A stretch of DNA of 53,029 nucleotides from NCBI GenBank assembly GCA_030745885.1, contig JASLNR010000031.1, forward strand, positions 1 to 53,029, read 5' to 3'. The position numbers and the translations under genes are program-made. Shown here in pieces: positions 33,697 to 43,200 of this stretch; positions within the stretch are counted from its first letter, which is position 1, and every line of letters begins with the position of its first letter. The notes under the pieces were generated by a model. That model saw only the letters and a list, made by a program, of their open reading frames with translations. It was not told the DNA's origin and searched no databases. Source of the stretch: Candidatus Thalassarchaeaceae archaeon (GTDB lineage: Archaea > Thermoplasmatota > Poseidoniia > Poseidoniales > Thalassarchaeaceae).

Positions 33697-33713
33697 TTTT
33701 GGGTATCCTAAAT
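33697..33713. promoter_or_regulatory. Operator-like site 2 in the phnD divergent promoter
   Basis: TTTTGGGTATCCTAAAT differs from site 1 by one base in 17. It lies 25 nt before ATG 33738 of the divergent secreted-protein gene, just upstream of a TATA-like TCAATATTT. The 43-bp centre-to-centre spacing is about four helical turns, so two bound dimers would face the same side of the DNA. Confidence 0.65.
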
Positions 33714-33737
33714 CTCAATATTTCCTGCGATAGAATC

Positions 33738-35786
33738 ATGACCTTGCTAATTACCAGTGGTTCATTGAACAGAGTTCGGACTGCCTCGGCACTTGCCCTC
33801 ACCCTGACGTTCATCATGATAATCTCGCTCTTTCCTCTACAATCGCATAGCCCATCGCTGGACGAGGTTGAGCAGCGACGTGAGCAGTTCGGAGGGGGGG
33901 GGTCGATAGAGGAGCAGTGCAGCTCCATTACCTTCGAGGACATGTTCATCTACGACAAGGCATTGTTCGATATCCAAGTCGACGAGGATTGGCAGACGGC
34001 CCAAGTCGCTGCTATGGCTTGGATCAACTGGACTCTGGCCGACGACATCAGAGACGACCTCGATGAGTATCTGGAGGGAATCGTTCCCTCTGGAGGCGAT
34101 GACTGGCTGTCGACTGACGAAGTTGGGGCAGTGATATTGATTGCAGCAGACTGCCTTCAATACAGCATAACCAGAATTGGCATCCGCGATGGGGCTGCTC
34201 ACCGAGGGGGGGTGAGCGTGGACTGGAAGAACACCACTTGGCAGGATGATGGGATGGTTATCTCGGAGTACAATGGCGTCCCTTCAAGGCATGCTGAAGG
34301 TAGGGAATGCCAGGGATTCAACCAGGGGGACTGCTACGAGATTCCGGTTCGACCTTCTGTGGAACGAGACTGTGACACAGAAATCAACGGGTCCGAGGGG
34401 GCAGACGAGTGCAGAGTGATTCTATGGCTGAATGCGACGCTGCAGATTGACGGGGTATCCGATCCGAATGACTTCACCATTGCCTTCAACTCCTCGAACA
34501 TGAGTAATGCGAGGCTCGACTTCACATTTCCCCACATCCCAGACTTGAGGCTCGATCTCTGGGAGGAGTGCGAAGGAAGGTACGTCGGTCCTGACGAAGA
34601 CAACCCCAGTGGCGGTGCCACACCCATGAGGGGGAGTTGCATCGGTGATGGCTCATCCACTCACGAGCTGCGCCCGAATGAGGATGGCAGCCTGACATAC
34701 ACCCTGTTCCCTAGCCTTGAAAGGGAAACTTGGCCTTACGGCGAGGATCTCTACGCCGACTTCACTACTTCTCCCGTGCCCGTCGACAATCCCCCTACTT
34801 GGACGGATGCGGCTCCAGAGGACGGTTCTTGGTTCCCCGCGGCTGAAGAGGGGCAAACGAAATGGGTCTCGTGGCATACCCTATCGACGTGGTTCACCGA
34901 CGAGTCTGGCGTCTCACAACTGGAAATCGCCTGCAGAACCGGAGGCTCTGGAGGCATCAGCCAGAGCATCGACCGATCTCTCTGGGTGACCATCGAAGGG
35001 ATAGTCGAGGTCACTTGCGAATCGACCGACGGGGCCGGGCAGTCATCCGGTAACAGAACATGGAATTTTGGCGTTCCTTTCACTCTCTCCACCTCTGATT
35101 CGGTTCTCATTGACCCCCATCCAATCACCATCTCCACCTCCTCTGGATGGCCGGCAATAACAGTCGAAATTGGCTTGGTTCAGGAGGGTCAGCCCCAATA
35201 TCTGGTGATGGAATCTATCGACTCCCATACAGACATAGACGTCCCCTCGACGAATATCCTGCCAGGAATTGCGTTCGTTTGGGTTCGGGCTTATCACGTG
35301 GAGGGCTATCCGATGGAACACATCTACGACCTGGGTATCGTGAAAGAGGGTTCACCCCCTTTGGTAACCGTCACTTCCACTGATTGGGATGGCACCCTAT
35401 GGAAAATCACGGGCCAGTATAGTGATCCCGATGGCGAATCGGTTTACTTCTCCATAGACATCGATGGAAAGGAAGCGGGGGCGGCGGGGATTAGTGGAAA
35501 CACGTGGGAAAGCGATTGGTTCGATATGGGGGTCAAAGAATCTGGCACTATATCAGTGGGCATTACCGGCTGTGATGAGTCGGGCCAATGCACGACGATT
35601 TCGCAAAACGTTGACAACTCCTTCCTGTTTGTCGAGGGAGCACCTGACTGCGTCGACCCCTACGTAGCCTGTGAACCCGCTCCGCCCCCCATAGATGGGG
35701 AGGGGGGCTTGCTTCCTGCTGCTGGTATGCCAGCACTTCTACTAGCTGCGGTCGCTGCACTCATGTACGCGCGTCGTCGGGATTGA
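33738..35786 (+). CDS. Secreted surface protein with C-terminal LPAAG-TM-RRR anchor, unknown function
   Basis: About 682 aa from ATG 33738 (the longer frame from 33699 overlaps the operator). A signal peptide covers residues ~10-38. The N-terminal third has four or more Cys and acidic segments; the middle and C-terminal parts look like Ig-like beta domains (for example DGESVYFSIDIDGKEAG). The end reads LPAAG, a hydrophobic stretch and YARRRD, like a sortase-type or archaeosortase-type sorting signal. It is divergent from phnD and shares the operator region, so it may respond to the same signal. No enzymatic motif was found. Confidence 0.8.
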   Translation: MTLLITSGSLNRVRTASALALTLTFIMIISLFPLQSHSPSLDEVEQRREQFGGGGSIEEQCSSITFEDMFIYDKALFDIQVDEDWQTAQVAAMAWINWTLADDIRDDLDEYLEGIVPSGGDDWLSTDEVGAVILIAADCLQYSITRIGIRDGAAHRGGVSVDWKNTTWQDDGMVISEYNGVPSRHAEGRECQGFNQGDCYEIPVRPSVERDCDTEINGSEGADECRVILWLNATLQIDGVSDPNDFTIAFNSSNMSNARLDFTFPHIPDLRLDLWEECEGRYVGPDEDNPSGGATPMRGSCIGDGSSTHELRPNEDGSLTYTLFPSLERETWPYGEDLYADFTTSPVPVDNPPTWTDAAPEDGSWFPAAEEGQTKWVSWHTLSTWFTDESGVSQLEIACRTGGSGGISQSIDRSLWVTIEGIVEVTCESTDGAGQSSGNRTWNFGVPFTLSTSDSVLIDPHPITISTSSGWPAITVEIGLVQEGQPQYLVMESIDSHTDIDVPSTNILPGIAFVWVRAYHVEGYPMEHIYDLGIVKEGSPPLVTVTSTDWDGTLWKITGQYSDPDGESVYFSIDIDGKEAGAAGISGNTWESDWFDMGVKESGTISVGITGCDESGQCTTISQNVDNSFLFVEGAPDCVDPYVACEPAPPPIDGEGGLLPAAGMPALLLAAVAALMYARRRD

Positions 35787-35790
35787 TTGC

Positions 35791-36246
35791 ATGAGTTTCT
35801 CTGGAAGGGTCACTCGGGCCTCTCACGAAGGCGGCCTACTCGCGTCTTTCGAGGGGAGGGTGCCTCGATTGGGCACGAGCATCAGAATCACGGGGGGGAA
35901 GATCCTAGGGAGGGTAGAGACGGTTTTGGGGGCAATCGAGGAACCCCTGATTCATATCCACCCCCTGCAAAGAGGTATTGATGCAAAGGCAGCGGTTGGT
36001 TCACCGATCGAGATCGCCCCGCGGGTCAGGTCGGGACAGGGTCGTGTAAGGGGCAGCAGGTCTAGCAGTAAACGAAGAGGGCAGCATAAGGGTCGTGGGG
36101 AAGCCAGAGGGAGCAGGCACGTGTCCAAGCACCATGGCAGGGGGAGAGGAGGTAAGAGAGTCCCTAACAAGCGACGGGGGTCCCCAAAGAAGGGAGGGGG
36201 TCGCAGAAACCCGAAGGGGAGGGGTCCGAGCAGGGGCCGGCGCTGA
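35791..36246 (+). CDS. gar1: Gar1-like H/ACA RNP protein with long basic Arg/Gly-rich tail
   Basis: A 151-aa protein starting 4 nt after the preceding stop. Residues ~1-78 fit the Gar1/Naf1 small beta-barrel: GRVPRLGTSIRITGGKILG followed by VETVLGAIEEPLIHIHP. Gar1 is part of the H/ACA RNP that guides pseudouridine formation in rRNA. The remaining ~70 residues are extremely basic (RGRGGKR, RRGSPKKGGGRR) and resemble the RGG tails of eukaryotic Gar1; archaeal Gar1 normally ends soon after the core. The core match is moderate and should be checked by profile search. Confidence 0.7.
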   Translation: MSFSGRVTRASHEGGLLASFEGRVPRLGTSIRITGGKILGRVETVLGAIEEPLIHIHPLQRGIDAKAAVGSPIEIAPRVRSGQGRVRGSRSSSKRRGQHKGRGEARGSRHVSKHHGRGRGGKRVPNKRRGSPKKGGGRRNPKGRGPSRGRR

Positions 36247-36296
36247 TTGGCAGAGCACACCCCAGCATTCTTCATCGGATTGTCACTGCAGCGATT

Positions 36297-37280
36297 ATGT
36301 CAAAGAGTGCAGAGATGCTATGGCTCGATGCAATGGAAGCCGAGCAGAGCGGGGACAGGGATTCGGCTGTCTCAATGGCTAAGGATGTCGTCCATATCGA
36401 CGACTCGCATGCAGATGCATGGATGGCCATAGCACAGTGGAGCCTTCCCCTTACGCCGCGAGGAAGGCAGGAAATGCCCGATCTTGCCCAAGCTGCGAAG
36501 GCGATGTCTGCACTGCGAAAGGTGGTCGATCTGAACCCCGACAACGCTCGTGCGTGGGAATTGGGTGGGACCATCCTAGTTGATCATCTGGGGATGCTAG
36601 AGCATGGTCTGGAGTGGTGGGAGAACAGGAGGGATGGAGCCCCCGGAGACATCATTCCACTCATTGAGCAATTGGCTATCCTAGTGAGGCTGGGCTACTT
36701 TGATGAGTGCGCGGACAGGCTGGAGATTCTTTACGGCGATGGCATTGACATCCCTCCAAATAGACGTCTCGAGGCGCGGATGGAAGGAGTCAGGAGAATG
36801 GTCGAAAGGGCAACGAGGCAGGAGGAAGACGGTGCCTTCGCTCCTCAGGACCAGAAGGACCAGAGATGGGACATAATTAGGAGAATGAGGAAGAAGAAGC
36901 CGATCTCGCAGACCTTCTTCCTGCTGACCTTCGTAGCACCGATCGTATTCCTCCTTGGCTCTGCAGCCATGTTCGCCTTTGGATCTACCAACCTTGGCTC
37001 GGCCCTAGTCTTCATCCTGATTCTTGCATCTTACTTTGGAATCAGCAGGCTCTCAATGGGGCTGCTTCACAAACTGAATCGTCACGCTCTCGACCTAGAT
37101 AGGGCCCTGGACTGCGAGACCACCGTCGGCAAGGTCTGCATCCCCGAAGAAATCAGGGGCTCGAAGCTTTACAACTCGATTCTGGGCAATAGGATGCCTG
37201 CATTCAAGGAGAGGATTGCGCTGATACAGGAGTCAGGTGAGAGGATGCCGAGTAAGTGGGAACTGCACGTCCCTTTCTGA
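36297..37280 (+). CDS. TPR-like membrane protein
   Basis: A 327-aa protein. Residues ~1-180 are helical with TPR-like units (for example DAMEAEQSGDRDSAVSMAKD and ADAWMAIAQW, and LNPDNARAWELGG). Two adjacent TM helices follow (about 202-250), then a short cytoplasmic tail. The domain may be a protein-protein docking platform at the membrane. No catalytic motif was seen. It ends 4 nt before the convergent giant protein gene. Confidence 0.7.
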   Translation: MSKSAEMLWLDAMEAEQSGDRDSAVSMAKDVVHIDDSHADAWMAIAQWSLPLTPRGRQEMPDLAQAAKAMSALRKVVDLNPDNARAWELGGTILVDHLGMLEHGLEWWENRRDGAPGDIIPLIEQLAILVRLGYFDECADRLEILYGDGIDIPPNRRLEARMEGVRRMVERATRQEEDGAFAPQDQKDQRWDIIRRMRKKKPISQTFFLLTFVAPIVFLLGSAAMFAFGSTNLGSALVFILILASYFGISRLSMGLLHKLNRHALDLDRALDCETTVGKVCIPEEIRGSKLYNSILGNRMPAFKERIALIQESGERMPSKWELHVPF

Positions 37281-37284
37281 TGGG

Positions 37285-40200
37285 TCAGCCCCCTCCGCCC
37301 TTCTGCTGGGTGTAGTACTGGGAGTAGTACTGTTGAGCGTACTGGCGTGCCGTCTGCTCGTCATATCCCTGGGTAATTAGCTGCTGGACGTATGTCTCGA
37401 TATGGGCGTACTGGCGTGCCGTCTGCTCGTCATATCCCTGGGCTAGGAGTTGCTGGACGTAAGCCTCGACCGGGTCCATTTGCTCCACCCCTCCGAAGGA
37501 CTCGATCGAGTCTTCGTCTGGGGCTCGACCACGGCTAAGGACCAATAGCGTAACGAGGACGACTAGGATGAGGATTGTTGCGGCGATGCCGGCCATCACG
37601 ACCATTGCCATCACGTCGCCGCTGTCCTCGGCGCAGGAATCTGGGTCCGCAACGCAGGGATCTATCGGCCTAGGCAGGGTGTAGAGCTGGATTTGGTCAT
37701 TGACCACATAGGAGCCTTCAGTAATCCTGATGTAGATCAATCCTGCGTTTCCGTCTTCCTCCATGTACAGGTGGGAGATATTCAGCGAGAGAGTGTAGGA
37801 ATCACCGTCACACAGGCCCGTCTGCCTGTCGTATCGGCCGAGTTGCTTCTGAGTGGTCTTGGTAGCCTCCCCCTTGTCGAAGATCGAGGTGTCATCGAGC
37901 ACTACCTCTACAGTGACATCGCACTCGCTTCCCTCGTCGTTGTCGACGATAACTCCGGTGATATTGATTATGTCAACGGCTTCAAGGGCGTCGAATCGAT
38001 GGCCTTCAGGAGTGGAGATGGTGTCCATCTCGTTCTCCGGTTCATCGTCCCCGAAGAGCTCTCCGACCACTTCGAAGAATATCCTGAAGGGAGGGGTTGA
38101 GTCGAGGTTTCTTTGATCGGTAACAACGAGCTCGAGCATGATTGGGTTATTGTTCGGGGTGATGTTGCTGAAGGTGTAATGCCAGTCGAATTGACTCTTT
38201 GGCAGGATAACCTGGTGATCTTGATTGCCATCGCCGCTGACCGACCAAGTGTAGGTCTTGATGCCGGTCCCGATATCGCTGCTGTTAGCGGCTGAGAACT
38301 TGATGTCGGTGGTACCGGTATCGGTGAGTCTGACCCTGTACTTGGGGGAGTCGACCATTATCCAGTTCCCGTCGCTGTCCTGTTCGCCGGTGGGCGTCGG
38401 TTGGTATCCTATGAACTCAAGGAACTCGATGCTGATGTTGTCCTGCACGATATCGATTTGAGCCACGGGGGCTGAGTCGTCGGCAGCGATATCATTGGTG
38501 TAGACGGAGACGTTGGTAATCCTAGTGTGGCCTGCGGCATCATGCAAGTACAACCAGATCTTCCACTCCGCATCGATCTTGCAACCGAGGTCGGCGCCGT
38601 CGTCTTGGACGCAGAACGTGGCGTTAATCGAGTTCGTGGCGTCGTCTTGGTGCACGTGCCAGTTGTCATCACCCAGAATCTTGCCATCCCATCCGGTGAC
38701 TGTCTCACCGTTCGCCGACTCTATGGTCCAGTCTGCGAAGATGCCATCCACGTTGGTCTCGTAGCCGAACTGTAGAGATGCGCCGCTCTCTATCGCTTTC
38801 CTCTGATAGGCCGCGGTGAGGACGTCGATGTTCTGGATCTTCCCGTCGATGGTGATGTCGAAACCCTCGCCCGCGATCTCGAAACCGTCCGGATAGGGAG
38901 TTAGGTGGAAATCCAGCATGTTTGACAACAGTGGGAAGTTAGAGTCGCCGTAAGACTGCGAAACAGTGGGGTTCTCGACATCTATGGTGGTGACGATAAG
39001 CCCGCCTTGGTAGTAATTGCACACAGAGAGCAGGGACTGGCTGGGGTTCGCACTGTCTCTGATCAGAGTATGGAAGGTCCCGCCATCACTTACCCTCCCA
39101 CCTTCGCTCTCCCCTGCGGGGGCGTCGCTGCAGGCGAGTGGCAGGTTGTCCGCGTTGACCTGGTTGGTGTCCAGACCGGAAAGCGCGACGTGGGATCCGC
39201 CGTTTACGCCTGCGAAGGCAGAAGTGTTGACGCCGGACATAATCGGGTGGAAACGATCCACGAAGGTGAGGTTGTTCGAGTGGATTCTGCGGTCGACTGT
39301 CTGGTTGACGTGGTCCCTCATCACTATGTCCATGTCAAAGGGAAGCCTCTCACTATCGGTCCCAAGACTCAGATACTCGCTTCGATAGGGGCCGAGGTGG
39401 ATTTGTACGGTGCCGCCATCATGCATGAAGTCAACTAGGGTCTCGGTTAGAGTGATGTCCGAGTTCTGAGGGTTGGGTGCACCCAACAGTTCGTAGTAGT
39501 CACCGTACTCGACATTGTAGTCCGTTTGCCAAGGAAGCAGGATCTTGGAGTAGTGCTCGAGCCAATCCTCGGTTCCGTAGGCATTCCAGTCATTCACTTC
39601 GAGCTGGGTGTAGGTCTTGCCCATGGCCTGCAAGTCAGTCTTGACGCGTTGGAGCCTGCTCTGGTCCGTTGGGTCGGAGAAGATTGCGACGTCAACGTGA
39701 TCATGGAACGCGATCTCGAAGAAGCGTTCGTTGCCCGATTCCTCGCCGTCCTCAACAAATGTGGCGTAGAAGCTGATGTTGTAGTTATGGCCGTCGAACC
39801 ATTGGTTGTAGGGGGAAGTCCAATTGGCCTGCCCCCGTTGGTGTGGGTCGAGCACGAAGGGTCCGTTATCGGCCTGCTGCTCGTAAACCGTCTGGCCGGT
39901 ATCCTCATCAATGATTTTCATCGTCAGAGCGTAGGTGCCCTCAATCACCCCATTCAAGAGTGGGACTGAGAAACTGTGAGATGCCTGGCCTGAGGGATTT
40001 GACGCGTAAACGCACTCGTAGATGATGTCAGTGACGCAGTCCATCACATCGGGCTGCAGGAGGGTTATGTCGGCGTTGGCGATGCCAAAGAGGATGGTGG
40101 AAACGTTGTTCGCGATGCTCATCTCGGGCTTGCCGAACCATTTCGAGGTGTTGTCGGTGTTGTCATAGAGCGTCATCAGGTCGATTCTGTACAGGCCGTT

Positions 40201-43200
40201 CTCGAAGTCATGCGTCCCCATCTTGATGGTTCGCCTCTGTGCGGCGTCCATTCCCGTAACGTTCTCCAGGTATTTTCCGTCATCGGTGAAGGTGTAGTCA
40301 TCGACGCGGATATTGTCGATTGCGAAGCCAGCGTATCCCGCATTGCCGTTGACGCCGTCGTCGTTTGAGTAGAAGCGCCATGTGAAGGTCACATCGGAGC
40401 CAGCGAGAGTAGTGCACTCTTCGGTCCAAGCGAATGAATCCGGACTTGTGGTGTTGATGAGGTGGACGTGGGTCAGGTCGATTCGGGCAGTTCCCACCAT
40501 GTCCTCGGAGTCGAACCACTGCACCCATCCGTCCTGGCCAATCCCGCCCGAGTGGTCGCCGGCATATTCCACCTCCTCGTAGAGTCCGTTCTGATCGAAG
40601 TCCTCGCAGTAGTGGAAGTACGTATCGGTGACGCCGTTGTATCCCGGGCGTAATCCGTTGGCGTTCAAGTCAGTCCAACTCCCATAGATCACGCCCTGGT
40701 AGACCTCCCCATCTCTGACCCAAGACGCCTCTAGGTAGGAGAAGTCACGAACTGACTGAACATTGCCGTTCCTGTCTGCTATGTGGTCTCCCTCAGCGAA
40801 GTAGTCAAAGGTCAGGAAGGTGAAGTCTGCGCCGCTGTCTGAGATCTCGATTGGCTCCAATGTAATCGTCTCGTTCCAGTTGTCGCCGTAGCCCTCCGAG
40901 GGGTGGCCGAGCCAGTAGGCCTGGTTCTTGAACACGCCTTGGTTCTGTGGGAGCATCTCGTTGGAGCTCGAAGTGTCGTCTAGCCTGCTGCCGTTTTCGT
41001 TGCCGTCGTCCTCCCAGATAGGCTCGAAGCCGGAGAAGTCCTCGGCGGCTATCAGCTCAGGCAGGGCGTTGAACACCTGGGCCTCAACCTGGAAGTCGAC
41101 TACGGTATTGCCCCAGTTCTGGACGCCGATGGTGATGTCCCTATCGCCCGAGGCGTACAGCTCACCATTCTCGAGGTCGAGCCACGGCTCCTCGATTAGG
41201 CCGGGGTCATACAGGTTCCTGACGGTTAGTTGGAATCGGCTCTGGTCGTTGGTGTCGTCTTGATCGGTGTAGCCAACTGGATTCGAGAGGGTGACGGAGA
41301 CATAGTAGGTCGTGTTGTCGACGAAGTCAGCGGTTAGCTGAACGGTCTGGGATTCGCCTGCAGCCGCGTTACTCAGCGTCAGCGTCTGGCTCTCCAATGT
41401 CGAATCTCCAAACGCGACGTTCCTCTTCCTGATGGTTATGTTATCGAAGGCGAAGCCGTCCAGCCCGGAGTAGTCGGCCGCGCCGACGGGTCCGACAGAC
41501 CCCTCAAGGCCGCTGCGGAAGCGGAACCTGATGTCGATGATCTCCCCCGCATAGGGAGTTAGGTCGATCGTGTTGGCCTTTTGATCCAACTCCCCGTCGT
41601 CCCAGCAAAAGGCATAGGGGTAGCCGAAGTTCAGGTAGGGCATGGAGCACGAGTCCCGCACCCCCCCACTCTCAGTGTAGTTGTTCCACAACGAGGATTG
41701 CCAGTCGCCGTAGAAGTCATCGTTGTAGTCGTTGTACTCCGGGTCGGGGCTGCTAGAGACGCGTTCCTCGATGCGGTACTTCCGCTCGTTGTCCCAGCCA
41801 CCGTACCTCCAGACAGGCTCCCAACCGGAGCCTTCGCTCCAAATCTCGATGCTGCATGAGTCCTCGTACAGCCACCGTTCGATCACATCGTAGGGCTCGG
41901 CTAGGAATAGTTGGAAGAAGCCGGCGCTGCATATCGCATCGAGGTCAAGGAAGGCGGCGTTCGCCCCGGTAAGATCGACGTCCTCGAGGATAAGGGCCTC
42001 GTCCATGTGGTTGTAGTAGCCGGTGCTGTTATTGCCGTCGGCCTCGGGGTGCTCCACGCCCGCCCAGAAGAAGTTGGTCGGGTTCTCCCTGGCCTCCCAA
42101 GGATAGAAGGCCACCTCATCCCAGGACTCGTTGTCCTCGTCTGGAACGGTGCTGCACGAGGGCGTGCCATTGTGCCCGCACTGGTAGTCGCTGTTGTTGA
42201 AGTGTACGACGTCCCCCTCGTAGTAGGTGGTGCCATTAATCCAGAATCTGTCCCCGTCGATGTGCCACGAAGAGTTCCCCTGCGAGTACTCGCCGGTGTA
42301 GGAGTACTTCTCGAAATGGGCGCCGTCTAGGTTGACGTTTGCAGATTCAGATTCGAAGTCGTTGTGGTAGACGACCGTGTCCGAGCCACCAAGGACCTCT
42401 CTGACTTCGAGGTCGACGTCCACGCTACCGCTGGCGATGGGCATCAGACCGGTGTTCTTTACGGTGACATTTACCCATCGATTGCCCTCGCCGACAATGC
42501 TCTGGAAGGATGCAGGGTCCATCACTGAGGGCTCTATGGTGACCCGAGTTATTCCTTGGTCGAAGTTGTCTAGAGCGAGTACGGATAGGTAGTCGCCCTG
42601 TCCGGCGTAACCCATAGTATCGAGCCACATCGCATTGTTGGAGAACCTGTAGGTGTAGTCCGCCTGTCCGATGACCACCTCCAGTGCGCTGTTCTCGCCA
42701 CCCTGCAGCTGGCCGGGCACGGCCATGGTCGGGCGTCGCCCGACATCGAACGAGAGCGGGGGCAGGTAACCCTCGCTATTCGGGTCAGCGAGAAGTATCT
42801 GGACGGTATTGAGGGCTCTGAGATTGGGTCGGAGCAAGTAAGTCTGGTTTTGAACGGTCGACTCCTGAGTGCCTAGGAGAGTAAGCGACGTGGGTACGAA
42901 GAAATCGACCTCGCCATCACGATTGACATCCGAGATGGTTACAGAGGCACCCATGTAGTTGCCGTACGGGACGTAATTCTGGGTGTCCCAGTTGGCGCCG
43001 CTCTTGGTTGCATAAGTCAGATTGCCTGTGATGCCATCGACAGCGACTATCAAGTCAATCTCGTCCGTATCGTCATCAGGAGTGGTGTCCGCGATGTCTA
43101 TTCCGAACAACTCGTAGTCGTGCTCGACATCGAGCGAGAAGTCGTGCATATTTCCGGTGGAGGTCGGATCCATCGGGTTGGGGTATGTTCCAGTGAGGCA

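Noticed and set aside
35952..36275. Long minus-strand frame rich in Pro/Leu opposite the Gar1-like gene
   Set aside because: It is the shadow of the Arg/Gly-rich tail; the plus-strand frame has a family match, a start close to the preceding stop and sensible composition.
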